DNA from: Undibacterium paludis
Lineage (GTDB): Bacteria; Pseudomonadota; Gammaproteobacteria; Burkholderiales; Burkholderiaceae_D
DNA length: 64,000 bases
Reading direction: 5' to 3'
Assembly: GCF_022568815.1 (NCBI RefSeq)
Contig: NZ_JAKZHX010000009.1
Coordinates: forward strand, 62,001-126,000
Each line of letters opens with the position of its first letter. The first letter of the stretch is position 1. Made by a program: the position numbers and the translations under genes. This document shows positions 30,825 to 39,323 of the stretch, piece after piece. The notes beneath the pieces are model-generated. The model made no database searches. It was not told the DNA's origin and saw nothing but the letters and a program-made list of their open reading frames with translations.

Positions 30825-31052
30825 TCAGCGCAGGGCGGGTATGACTTGCCTGGGACGCTCACAGCGTGCATCGCTGTATGGCTGGACTAACTGTTCCCAA
30901 CCTTCGCCGGGCGAAGTCTGGGAACAGATCACATGCGCATTGAGTTTGCTGCGCCATTTATACCAGGATGCAGGCTCAGCCTGAACGTGGGCAAATATCA
31001 GGAACAATGCAGGCAAGAGTGTCAGCGGCAATACCTGCTTCCATCCATTCAT
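30825..31052 (-). CDS. Small exported protein of unknown function
   Basis: A 75-residue protein with a signal peptide (MNGWKQVLPLTLLPALFLIFAHVQA) and a mature part of about 50 residues. The mature part has two Cys and the string YKWRSKLNAHVICSQTSPGEGW, with a second Cys in DARCERPR; they may form a disulfide in the periplasm. A GGGGG-containing ribosome site lies upstream of the ATG. It follows ribB by 65 bases on the same strand. I do not recognise the family; secretion and two Cys support a real gene. Confidence 0.6.
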   Translation of the reverse strand: MNGWKQVLPLTLLPALFLIFAHVQAEPASWYKWRSKLNAHVICSQTSPGEGWEQLVQPYSDARCERPRQVIPALR

Positions 31053-31117
31053 GTGCTTACCCCCTGGTTTGAAATTCGATGCATTAATACATCATTTCAT
31101 TTTATACCTGGCCCACA

Positions 31118-31804
31118 TCACGATAAAGATGATGCACGATAGCGGGCAAGCTCATCAATGGTCAATATCACCAGGTCATGACTGAGCGCGTATTGAAGAA
31201 TTTGCTCACCTTTTGCCATGCTACCATCGTCATTCATCAATTCGCACAAGACGGCGGCGGGCGCCAGCCCGGCCATCTGCGCCAGATCAACCGAACCTTC
31301 TGTGTGGCCGCGCCGACTGAGCACACCGCCCGGCACTGCACGCAAAGGAAAAACATGTCCAGGGCGCGCCAGGTGCTCTGGTTTGGCATCGGATGCGATG
31401 GCAGCCAGGACGGTAGTGACACGATCAGCAGCAGAAACACCCGTTGTCACGCCCTGCTTCGCCTCAATTGACACGGTGAAAGCAGTGCCATAGCGACTTT
31501 CGTTGTGACTGACCATGGGGGGCAGGTCAAGTTGCTGCAATTTCTCGTCCGTCAGGCACAGGCAGACGATACCGCTGCAATCACGGATCAAGTGGCTCAT
31601 GGATTCGACAGTGATTTTCTCTGCCGCGACAATGAGATCAGCCTCGTTTTCACGGTCAAGATCGTCGATAAGCAGAACCGGACGACCGTTACGCAAGTCT
31701 TCAAGCGCCCTTGGTAATCGTTGTGCAAAAGGTGCCAGGGATAAAGCCCCACTTTGATCGGAAGTCGTGGTGGTAGTGTTGTTGGTAAATAAGGTATTCA
31801 ACAT
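31118..31804 (-). CDS. ribB: 3,4-dihydroxy-2-butanone-4-phosphate synthase
   Basis: A 228-residue enzyme converting ribulose 5-phosphate to the four-carbon unit of riboflavin. Signature motifs are [18 protein letters not shown] near residue 45 (metal-binding Glu), [14 protein letters not shown] segment, and [16 protein letters not shown] with the second His and Glu. It is a stand-alone RibB, without the GTP cyclohydrolase II (RibA) fusion common in bacteria. A Thr-rich stretch (NNTTTTT) near the N terminus is not part of the fold. Expression should be under the FMN riboswitch 113 bases upstream. Confidence 0.97.
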   Translation of the reverse strand: MLNTLFTNNTTTTTSDQSGALSLAPFAQRLPRALEDLRNGRPVLLIDDLDRENEADLIVAAEKITVESMSHLIRDCSGIVCLCLTDEKLQQLDLPPMVSHNESRYGTAFTVSIEAKQGVTTGVSAADRVTTVLAAIASDAKPEHLARPGHVFPLRAVPGGVLSRRGHTEGSVDLAQMAGLAPAAVLCELMNDDGSMAKGEQILQYALSHDLVILTIDELARYRASSLS

Positions 31805-31917
31805 GATGAAACGCTCCGCAAAAGTAAATGTGCAAAAGACGTTTCAGGGTGGCAAAAAACGAATAGCCAAACGCAAGCGCCCACGGTTAACACCATAGGA
31901 ACTATGCATGAGGCGCA

Positions 31918-32067
31918 TCTTCTCTCATCCGGACTATGACCGTCGGCCCTGGAATCACACCAGATCTGCTGACCTTGCAACACACAAACATGCAAGCGCT
32001 CGCGGGCTTGTCGACAGTCTGAGCTGCCAATTTACCGCCGGTGGGGAATTACACCCCGCCCTGAAGA
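31918..32067 (-). ncRNA. FMN riboswitch (RFN element)
   Basis: The minus strand carries the conserved core blocks in order: TCTTCAGGGCGGGG, TAATTCCCCACCGGCGGTA, AGCCCGCGAGCG, the AGATCTGGTG stem with GATTCCAGGGCCGACGGT, and ATAGTCCGGATGAGAGAAGA. TCTTC at 32067-32063 closes the outer stem with GAAGA at 31922-31918. It lies 113 bases before ribB, so FMN is expected to shut off ribB by termination or by masking translation start. No obvious strong terminator is seen in the leader, which favours control at translation. Confidence 0.95.
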
Positions 32068-32098
32068 CGTACAACCTGCCGAAGTATTCGGCGCAATG

Positions 32099-32104
32099 AT
32101 TATA
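32099..32104 (-). promoter_or_regulatory. -10 box of the riboswitch-ribB transcript
   Basis: A perfect TATAAT on the minus strand, about 32 bases before the first riboswitch base. The -35 region is poor. Confidence 0.45.
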
Positions 32105-32527
32105 CTCAAAAAGAAAATATCTTGTTCTGGACACCATAGAAGCCAGACGCTAAGTACGAGCAGGACAGCCATCCATCTAAAATTGTTAAAAACATTGCTT
32201 AATTTAAATCGCATTTCCGTGTGGCAATATATATGCTGACAGTGATGGCTCCTGCCAGCTCTTCCTGCCATCAATCCGTGCATTTGCCTGTCGGCGCAAC
32301 AATTGTTGAATTCATTCAATTCAGGCAAAAAAAACACATCAAAAAGCACATACTTTCTTGTTTTACTTATCGTTTAAATAATTTATTTTTATTTTACGAA
32401 TTAAACTTAAAACAATATCAGGCCAGCGATTTTATATATGTCAAATACGTATATAAGCAAATGAATACTAAGTAGTTTGGAATATAGCCTGAATTCATTA
32501 CGATGCACCTACTTTGCGCGAGGCGAT
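32105..32527. other. AT-rich intergenic region upstream of the sulfur operon
   Basis: About 420 bases without a gene. The 32360-32470 part is strongly AT-rich. CAACAATTGTTG (32297-32308) is a 12-base perfect palindrome, followed at once by the small repeat TTGAATTCATTCAA. This region should hold the promoter and activator sites (a CysB/Cbl-like LysR regulator is typical) of the tauE-cys genes, but I cannot assign a specific site. Confidence 0.45.
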
Positions 32528-33301
32528 ATGACTTTAACCTATATATTTTCGGGATTTGCAGTGGGCACCCTGGTCGGTTTAACCGGTGTAGGTGGCGGCT
32601 CGCTCATGACTCCCCTGCTTACTCTGCTGTTTGGTGTGTCACCCACAGTCGCTGTAGGGACCGACCTCGCCTTCGCCTCCATCACCAAGGCAACTGGCAC
32701 CTTCACTCATCGCCTGCGTGGCACGGTCGACTGGGCCGTAGTACGTCTGCTATGCTATGGCGCATTGCCGGCAGCAATAGTTGCCACCTTGTTCCTCAAA
32801 CATTTTGGTGCATTGGATAAAGAAATCGGCCAGTTAATACGTTACTCCATCGCCGTATCTGTCTTGCTGACTGTTGTTGCACTGCTATTCAAAGGCAGAA
32901 TGCTGAACTGGCTGAATAAACATCCGGAAAAACAGTTGCACGGCAAAAACCTCGCCATTGCCACCATAGTCGCGGGTGCAGTACTGGGCACCCTGGTTAC
33001 CATATCATCCATCGGCGCAGGTGCCATTGGCGCCACACTGCTGGTGATGCTGTACCCACGCATGTCTGCGGCACATATCGCCGGTACTGATATCGCCTAT
33101 GCTGTGCCTTTGACTGCCATTGCCGCATTTGGGCACTGGTGGTTGGGTTCCATAGACTGGGCATTGCTTGGCAGCCTGTTGTTAGGTTCTTTGCCTGGCA
33201 TTACCCTGGGCTCAATGGCTGCCCGCGCCGTACCCGAAAAATTTTTACGTGGCTTGCTGGCGACTACCTTGACACTGGTCGCTGCCAAGCTGGTGCTTTA
33301 A
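32528..33301 (+). CDS. TauE/SafE-family membrane transporter
   Basis: A 257-residue inner-membrane protein with about seven to eight hydrophobic helices. The TauE/SafE signature is seen in the repeated GxxxGLTGVGGGSLMTPLL and SIGAGAIGATLLVMLYP halves. Family members export or import sulfite, sulfate or organosulfonates. Its position 60 bases before cysI suggests movement of a sulfur oxyanion. The ATG at 32528 has GAGG four bases upstream; a longer frame to 32477 adds no hydrophobic helix. Confidence 0.9.
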   Translation: MTLTYIFSGFAVGTLVGLTGVGGGSLMTPLLTLLFGVSPTVAVGTDLAFASITKATGTFTHRLRGTVDWAVVRLLCYGALPAAIVATLFLKHFGALDKEIGQLIRYSIAVSVLLTVVALLFKGRMLNWLNKHPEKQLHGKNLAIATIVAGAVLGTLVTISSIGAGAIGATLLVMLYPRMSAAHIAGTDIAYAVPLTAIAAFGHWWLGSIDWALLGSLLLGSLPGITLGSMAARAVPEKFLRGLLATTLTLVAAKLVL

Positions 33302-33361
33302 CCTGCTTTTAAACACTATTTGCAATCGCGTGCTTAACCGCGCATTTTATGGATAAAAAAG

Positions 33362-35068
33362 ATGTATCGTTACGACCAGCACGATCACCAAATCATCAAG
33401 GAACGTATTGCGCAGTACCGTGACCAGGTACGTCGCCGCTTAGCGAATGAATTGACTGAAGAAGAATTCCTGCCTCTGCGTTTGCAAAACGGCTTATACA
33501 ATCAACGGCATGCCTATATGCTGCGCGTTGCTGTGCCCTATGGCATGCTGTCCTCTGCGCAGATGCGCAAGTTTGCTCATATCGCGCGCACTTATGATCG
33601 TGGTTACGGGCACTTTACGACGCGTCAGAATATCCAGTATAACTGGATCAATCTGGAACAGTCACCAGACATCCTGGAAGAACTGGCATCAGTAGAAATG
33701 CACGCCATACAGACATCCGGCAATTGCATGCGCAATATTACTTCGGATGAATTTGCCGGCGTTGCAGCAGATGAAGTGATTGATCCACGCCCTTATGCAG
33801 AGATACTGCGCCAGTGGACAACTTTCCACCCTGAATTTGCCTACCTGCCACGTAAATTCAAGATCGCCATCAATGGTGCGCTGGAAGACCGTGCTGCAAT
33901 TGCCGTGCATGATATCGGCCTGACCGTCGTACACAACGAAGCAGGCGAAGTTGGTTTCAAGGTCATGGTTGGCGGCGGCATGGGCCGCACCCCCATACTA
34001 GGCGCTGTAATACGCGAATTCCTGCCATGGCAGCATGTCATGACTTATCTGGAAGCGATACTGCGCATCTATAACCAGTATGGTCGTCGTGACAACAAGT
34101 ACAAGGCACGCATCAAAATCCTGGTAAAAGCCATCGGCGCAGATGTATTCGCCAAACAGGTTGAAGAAGAATGGGCTGATATCAAGGATGGCCCGGCAAC
34201 ACTGACAAAAGATGAATTACAACGTGTCGCCTCTTATTTCAGCACTCCAGCATATTTGGATTTGCCAGCAACAGATGACAGTTATGAGCAGCACAAAGCC
34301 GATAACAAGGCTTTTGCCAACTGGGTCAAGCGTAATGTCAAACCGCACAAGGTTGCAGGCTATGCTGCTGTCGTGCTGTCCCTGAAAAAACCGGGCGTAC
34401 CACCAGGTGATGCAACTGCAGGGCAAATGGATTTTATTGCCAACCTGGCTGACCGCTATAGCTTTGGCGAATTACGCGTCACTCACGAGCAGAATCTGGT
34501 GCTGTCCGATGTACAGCAATCCGAACTGTTCAGTTTGTGGCAAGAAGCCAAAGCACAGGGCCTGGCGACGCCGAACATTGGCTTGCTGACCGACATGATT
34601 TGCTGCCCCGGCGGTGACTTCTGCTCACTGGCCAATGCCAAGTCCATCCCTATTGCACTTGATATCACTGATCGATTTGCCGACCTTGATTATCTGCACG
34701 ATATTGGTGACCTGGAGTTGAATATGTCCGGCTGTATCAATGCCTGCGGCCATCACCATGTCGGCAATATCGGCATCCTCGGCGTCGACAAGGACGGCAG
34801 CGAGTTTTACCAGGTATCCATCGGCGGTGCGCAGGGTAATAAGGCCGCGATAGGCAAGATCATAGGGCCGTCTTTCTCGGCTGGCCAAATGCCGGAAGTC
34901 ATAGAACGCATCGTGCAAGTGTACCTGCGTGACCGCATAGAGAACGAGCGCTTCATCGATACAGCGCAAAGATTGGGAATCGCACCATTCAAAGACTATG
35001 TGTATGCGACACCGATCAAAACGACAGAACATCATGGCGAAGACGCCGGTGCTGCCGTCTCCTACTGA
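33362..35068 (+). CDS. cysI: Assimilatory sulfite (nitrite/sulfite) reductase, siroheme subunit
   Basis: A 568-residue hemoprotein that reduces sulfite to sulfide with six electrons. Two ferredoxin-like and two nitrite/sulfite-reductase 4Fe-4S domains alternate. The cluster ligands are Cys415-X5-Cys421 (CCPGGDFC) and Cys458-X3-Cys462 (GCINACGHH), where the last Cys bridges siroheme and the 4Fe-4S centre. No CysJ flavoprotein is encoded nearby, so electrons probably come from ferredoxin or another donor. It starts the cysI-DUF934-cysH-cysD-cysN-cobA set; cobA at the end makes its siroheme precursor. Confidence 0.95.
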   Translation: MYRYDQHDHQIIKERIAQYRDQVRRRLANELTEEEFLPLRLQNGLYNQRHAYMLRVAVPYGMLSSAQMRKFAHIARTYDRGYGHFTTRQNIQYNWINLEQSPDILEELASVEMHAIQTSGNCMRNITSDEFAGVAADEVIDPRPYAEILRQWTTFHPEFAYLPRKFKIAINGALEDRAAIAVHDIGLTVVHNEAGEVGFKVMVGGGMGRTPILGAVIREFLPWQHVMTYLEAILRIYNQYGRRDNKYKARIKILVKAIGADVFAKQVEEEWADIKDGPATLTKDELQRVASYFSTPAYLDLPATDDSYEQHKADNKAFANWVKRNVKPHKVAGYAAVVLSLKKPGVPPGDATAGQMDFIANLADRYSFGELRVTHEQNLVLSDVQQSELFSLWQEAKAQGLATPNIGLLTDMICCPGGDFCSLANAKSIPIALDITDRFADLDYLHDIGDLELNMSGCINACGHHHVGNIGILGVDKDGSEFYQVSIGGAQGNKAAIGKIIGPSFSAGQMPEVIERIVQVYLRDRIENERFIDTAQRLGIAPFKDYVYATPIKTTEHHGEDAGAAVSY

Positions 35069-35082
35069 AAAAGAGAATTTGT

Positions 35083-35616
35083 ATGCGTGAAATTATCAAA
35101 GACAAGAGCATCATTCAGGACGACTGGTCTGTATTGCGCCTGAGTGAAACTGAAACACCAGACGCTATTGAAGTACCCGCAGGCAAGGTCCTGATTCCCT
35201 TGAAAGTATGGCTATTGCAAAAAGAAGCCCTGCTGCCACGGCTGAAAGCCAATAAAGACCTTGCCATCTGGTTCAGCAGTGATGAGCAAGCAAAAGACTT
35301 GAAAGAAGATATTGCCCTGTTTGATTTGCTGGCAGTTGATTTTCCCAAGTTCTCTGATGGTCGCGGCTACTCCATCGCCTACAACTTGCGTGCACGGTTT
35401 GCGTTCACTGGTGAGTTGCGAGCGATTGGCGATGTCTTGCGTGACCAGTTGTTTTATATGCAGCGTGTTGGTTTCAATGCGTTTGCCACCCGCGAAGACC
35501 GCGATATCAAGGAAGCCATCAAGGGTTTGACGGATTTTTCAGAAAAATACCAGACATCCTGGGATGAAAAAAATCCCCTGTTCCGCCGTGCGGAAAGAAC
35601 AGGAGTGCAGGCATGA
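35083..35616 (+). CDS. DUF934 protein of the sulfite-reductase operon
   Basis: A 177-residue protein typical of the position between cysI and cysH in beta- and alphaproteobacteria. The conserved VDFPKFSDGRGYSIAYNLRARFAFTGELRAIGDVLRDQLFYMQRVGF stretch covers most of the C-terminal half. The family's function is not established; strict association with CysI suggests an assembly or electron-transfer helper. Its last codons overlap cysH by four bases (ATGA), so translation is coupled. Confidence 0.9.
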   Translation: MREIIKDKSIIQDDWSVLRLSETETPDAIEVPAGKVLIPLKVWLLQKEALLPRLKANKDLAIWFSSDEQAKDLKEDIALFDLLAVDFPKFSDGRGYSIAYNLRARFAFTGELRAIGDVLRDQLFYMQRVGFNAFATREDRDIKEAIKGLTDFSEKYQTSWDEKNPLFRRAERTGVQA

Positions 35617-36326
35617 ACGACTTTCAGGAACGTCTGGCCGCCACCCAGGCCATATTGGAGAAAGTCGCAAGCGACTATGAACCAGCCGTATTTGCTTCCA
35701 GCCTGGCAGCAGAAGACATGGTGTTGACTGACCTGATTTTGCGCAAGAAACTGAATATCGCTATATTCTCCCTGGAAACCGGTCGCCTGCATGCAGAGAC
35801 TCTGGGCATGCTTGATCGCGTCAAAGAAGTCTATGGCACAGATATCAAGCTATACAAACCTGATCCGGCCGCCGTTGAAGCCTATGTCAGCCAGCATGGC
35901 AAGAACGCCTTTTACGACAGTGTAGAACTGCGCAAGGAATGCTGCCGCATACGCAAGGTAGAACCCCTGAAGCGTGCCCTCGCGGGTAACAAGGCCTGGG
36001 TAACAGGTCAGCGTCGCGCCCAGGCCGCCACCCGCACGGAACTTGCCGTGCAGGAACAGGATACAACACATCAGCTGCAAAAATTCAATCCTTTGGCAGA
36101 TTGGTCAGAAGATGATGTCTGGCACTATATAAAAAGCAATGATGTGCCTTACAATCCTTTACATGACAAGGGATATCCTTCAATAGGCTGTGAACCTTGC
36201 ACGCGGGCTATACAGCCAGGTGAAGATGTACGAGCCGGACGATGGTGGTGGGAAAACCCCGATTCCAAGGAATGTGGCCTGCATGTAGTCGATGGCAAGC
36301 TGATCCGTATTAAACAAGTTGTCTGA
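35613..36326 (+). CDS. cysH: Adenylylsulfate (APS) reductase, thioredoxin-dependent
   Basis: A 237-residue reductase that makes sulfite from activated sulfate. Cys110-Cys111 (KECCRIRK) and Cys193/Cys196 (GCEPCTRA) form the CC..CxxC ligand set of a 4Fe-4S cluster, marking the APS-using type rather than the PAPS-using E. coli type. The catalytic Cys221 is in KECGLH near the C terminus. This agrees with the absence of APS kinase (cysC) from the operon: sulfate is activated by CysDN only and reduced as APS. Confidence 0.95.
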   Translation: MNDFQERLAATQAILEKVASDYEPAVFASSLAAEDMVLTDLILRKKLNIAIFSLETGRLHAETLGMLDRVKEVYGTDIKLYKPDPAAVEAYVSQHGKNAFYDSVELRKECCRIRKVEPLKRALAGNKAWVTGQRRAQAATRTELAVQEQDTTHQLQKFNPLADWSEDDVWHYIKSNDVPYNPLHDKGYPSIGCEPCTRAIQPGEDVRAGRWWWENPDSKECGLHVVDGKLIRIKQVV

Positions 36327-36337
36327 AGAAGAAAATC

Positions 36338-37273
36338 ATGAATACTGTCGTGGAAAACCATTTTATTGATGCAGCGAGCAATCGCCATCTTGACTGGCTG
36401 GAATCAGAAGCCATTCATATCATGCGCGAAGTCGCGGCTGAATGTAGCAACCCTGCCCTGCTGTTTTCCGGCGGCAAAGACTCCATCGTTTTGCTGCGTC
36501 TGGCAGAAAAGGCTTTCCGCCCGGGTAAATTCCCTTTCCCGCTGGTGCACATTGATACCGGCCACAACTTCCCTGAAGTCATCGCCTTTCGCGACAAACG
36601 CGTTGCAGAACTCGGCGAACGCCTGATTGTTGGTTCAGTCGAAGAATCGATACGTCGAGGCACAGTACGCCTGCGCAACCCGGCTACTGACTCCCGCAAT
36701 GCAGCACAAGCCGTGACCTTGCTGGAAACCATCGCCGAGCATAAATTTGATGCCTGTATAGGCGGCGCCCGCCGCGATGAAGAAAAAGCCCGTGCCAAAG
36801 AACGGATTTTCTCTTTCCGTGATGAATTCGGTCAATGGAACCCAAAAGCACAACGCCCTGAACTGTGGGACTTGTACAACACGCGCGTCCACAATGGTGA
36901 AAACATGCGCGTATTCCCGATATCGAACTGGACTGAACTAGATGTCTGGCAATACATCGCCCGTGAAAAACTGGCCTTGCCAGAAATCTATTTTGCCCAT
37001 GAACGTCAGGTCATCCCGCGCAACGGTTTGCTGGTGCCACTGACCGACCTGACACCGCCACGTGACGGTGAGACAGTTGAGACACAGATCGTGCGCTTCC
37101 GTACCGTCGGCGACATCTCGTGCACCTGCCCGGTATCTTCCGACGCCGCAACTGTTGAGGCCATCATCGCTGAAACCGCGATTACCCAGATTACGGAACG
37201 CGGCGCCACCCGCATGGACGACCAGACATCAGAAGCATCAATGGAAAAACGTAAAAAAGAAGGATATTTCTAA
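36338..37273 (+). CDS. cysD: Sulfate adenylyltransferase subunit 2
   Basis: A 311-residue small subunit of ATP sulfurylase, forming APS from ATP and sulfate. The PP-loop SGGKDSIVLLRLAEKAF is at about residues 44-60, followed by the VHIDTGHNFPEVIAFRD and the GGARRDEEKARAKERIFS segments diagnostic of CysD. The last base of its TAA is the first base of the cysN ATG (TAATG), so the two subunits are coupled. Confidence 0.97.
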   Translation: MNTVVENHFIDAASNRHLDWLESEAIHIMREVAAECSNPALLFSGGKDSIVLLRLAEKAFRPGKFPFPLVHIDTGHNFPEVIAFRDKRVAELGERLIVGSVEESIRRGTVRLRNPATDSRNAAQAVTLLETIAEHKFDACIGGARRDEEKARAKERIFSFRDEFGQWNPKAQRPELWDLYNTRVHNGENMRVFPISNWTELDVWQYIAREKLALPEIYFAHERQVIPRNGLLVPLTDLTPPRDGETVETQIVRFRTVGDISCTCPVSSDAATVEAIIAETAITQITERGATRMDDQTSEASMEKRKKEGYF

Positions 37274-38589
37274 TGAACGCCGTAGAACAATTGACTGCCG
37301 CTGTTGGTAAGGAACGTGGCCTGCTGCGCTTCATCACGGCCGGTTCTGTAGACGATGGCAAGAGCACATTGATAGGCCGCCTGCTGTTTGACAGCAAAGG
37401 CATTTTTGCTGACCAGCTTGATGCCATCTCACGCGCAAAACACAAACGCACGGTTGGTGACACCATAGATCTGTCCCTGCTGACCGATGGCCTCGAAGCA
37501 GAACGGGAACAAGGCATCACCATTGACGTTGCCTATCGTTATTTCGCAACGCCAAGACGCAAATTCATCATTGCCGACACGCCCGGTCATGAGCAATACA
37601 CGCGCAACATGGTCACTGGCGCATCGACGGCTGATGCCGTCATCATTCTGATTGACGTATCCAAAGTCAAACTCAATGATGATGGCAGCGTGGATTTGCT
37701 GACGCAAACCAAACGCCATTCGACTATCGCCCATTTGCTGCAAATTGAACATGTGGTCGTTGCCGTCAACAAGATGGACTTGGTCAACTATGATCAGACG
37801 GTTTATGACCGCATCATCAAGGCTTATCAGGAATTTGCCGACCAGCTGGGGCTGAAGGATATACGCCCTATCCCGCTGTCTGCCCTGGCTGGCGACAACG
37901 TCGTGACTGCCAGCGAAAAACTGGCATGGTATAAAGGCCCGACACTGATAGAGTTGCTGGAATCATTAAGTGTTTATGACGCCTGCCACGATGAGCCCTT
38001 CCGTTTTCCAGTACAACTGGTGGCACGCCATAATGGCCATGAAGCAAATGACTTCCGTGGTTATATGGGGCGCATAGAAGCAGGCAAGGTCAGCAAGGGC
38101 GATAAATTGCTGGTACAACCTGGTGGACAGACTGCCACTGTCAAAGACATTCTGACACTCAACACCTCACTTGATACGGCTGTAGTCGGTCAGTCAGTGA
38201 CCATATTGCTTGATGAATATGTCGATATTTCACGGGGCGACATGCTAGTCGGCATTGACAGACCAGCAACTCTACTGAAAACCGTGAACGCTGATCTGTG
38301 CTGGCTGTCAGAGGATGCACTTGATGTGCGCCGCAAGTACTGGCTCAAGCATACAACCAGACAAGTTGCGGCCAGGGTAACTGCGATTGACACCCTGCTC
38401 GATATCAATACACAAGAACGCCGCCCGGCAGATAGCCTCAAGCTCAATGATATTGCCACGGTCACACTGAATGTTGCCCAGGCTCTGGCAGCTGACGACT
38501 ATCAGGACTTGCGGTCCACTGGTGCCTTCATTCTCATCGATGAAGTCACGCATCAGACCGTTGCTGCTGGCATGATACGACTTGGATAA
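37273..38589 (+). CDS. cysN: Sulfate adenylyltransferase subunit 1 (GTPase)
   Basis: A 438-residue EF-Tu-like GTPase that drives CysD. G1 is GSVDDGKSTLIGRLLFD at about residue 17-31, G2 region QGITIDVAYRYF, G3 DTPGHEQYTRNM and G4 NKMDLV. The length is that of a plain CysN without a fused CysC APS-kinase domain. This matches the APS-reductase route. Its end overlaps cobA by eight bases if the upstream TTG start of cobA is used. Confidence 0.97.
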   Translation: MNAVEQLTAAVGKERGLLRFITAGSVDDGKSTLIGRLLFDSKGIFADQLDAISRAKHKRTVGDTIDLSLLTDGLEAEREQGITIDVAYRYFATPRRKFIIADTPGHEQYTRNMVTGASTADAVIILIDVSKVKLNDDGSVDLLTQTKRHSTIAHLLQIEHVVVAVNKMDLVNYDQTVYDRIIKAYQEFADQLGLKDIRPIPLSALAGDNVVTASEKLAWYKGPTLIELLESLSVYDACHDEPFRFPVQLVARHNGHEANDFRGYMGRIEAGKVSKGDKLLVQPGGQTATVKDILTLNTSLDTAVVGQSVTILLDEYVDISRGDMLVGIDRPATLLKTVNADLCWLSEDALDVRRKYWLKHTTRQVAARVTAIDTLLDINTQERRPADSLKLNDIATVTLNVAQALAADDYQDLRSTGAFILIDEVTHQTVAAGMIRLG

Positions 38590-39316
38590 GCCCGTGGGTC
38601 CAAGTCATGGCAAAGTCTATCTGATTGGTGCCGGCCCTGGTGCGGCGGACCTGATTACGGTCCGCGGTGCCAATCTGCTGGCAAAGGCCGACGTCGTACT
38701 CTACGACGCCCTGGTGACGGCAGAAATGCTGGATTTATGTCCACAGGCACTAAAAATTTCAGTAGGCAAGCGCAGCGGGCAGCGCTCTGCCGCACAAGAA
38801 CATATCAATGAGCAGTTGGTCGAATGCGCAGCAAAATACGCGCTGGTCGTACGCCTGAAAGGCGGTGATCCTATGCTGTTCGGTCGCGCAGATGAGGAGT
38901 TGAATGCACTGGAATCGGCCGACATTGATTACGAAATCGTACCAGGCATCACAACCGCACTGGCTGCGGCAGCCAGCGTACGCCAGCCACTGACAAAGCG
39001 AGGCATCGCCCGTAGTGTGGCTTTGTTTACTTCCAGTACGGCCCCAGGAGAAAGTACCGACACCCGCATCCCTGAATGCGACACACTGGTCCAGTACATG
39101 GGAGGCAGGGAGGCCATGCTGACTGCACAGCGCATGCTAGCGGCAAATTTTCCCGGCGATCTGCCTGTCATCATCATAGAAAACTGCAGCCGCCCGGATG
39201 AATGCAGCAAGGCCCTGAGCCTCAACGAACTATCGCAGGGACTACCGGCCAGTACAGGCCCAGTACTGGTGATGATGGGTGAAGCAATGCGTGCCCGCCC
39301 CAAGTCAGGTACTTGA
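38582..39316 (+). CDS. cobA: Uroporphyrinogen-III C-methyltransferase (SUMT)
   Basis: A 244-residue SAM-dependent enzyme that methylates uroporphyrinogen III to precorrin-2, the first step to siroheme, the cofactor of CysI. The motifs VYLIGAGPGAADLITVRG, VVRLKGGDPMLFGRADEE and VPGITTALAAAA are typical. It is a single-domain SUMT, not the multifunctional CysG, so dehydrogenation and chelation need other enzymes (a CbiX chelatase is encoded 900 bases away on the other strand). The start is uncertain: a TTG at 38582 or a GTG at 38594. Confidence 0.93.
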   Translation: MDKPVGPSHGKVYLIGAGPGAADLITVRGANLLAKADVVLYDALVTAEMLDLCPQALKISVGKRSGQRSAAQEHINEQLVECAAKYALVVRLKGGDPMLFGRADEELNALESADIDYEIVPGITTALAAAASVRQPLTKRGIARSVALFTSSTAPGESTDTRIPECDTLVQYMGGREAMLTAQRMLAANFPGDLPVIIIENCSRPDECSKALSLNELSQGLPASTGPVLVMMGEAMRARPKSGT

Positions 39317-39323
39317 ACACATC

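Noticed and set aside
30768..31877. 16-base exact repeat AATAGCCAAACGCAAG at 30768-30783 and 31862-31877
   Set aside because: One such repeat is expected by chance in 64 kb, and neither copy lies in a structured element.
32105..32527. Possible small gene in the AT-rich region before the sulfur operon
   Set aside because: Open frames there have no ribosome sites and AT-driven composition.
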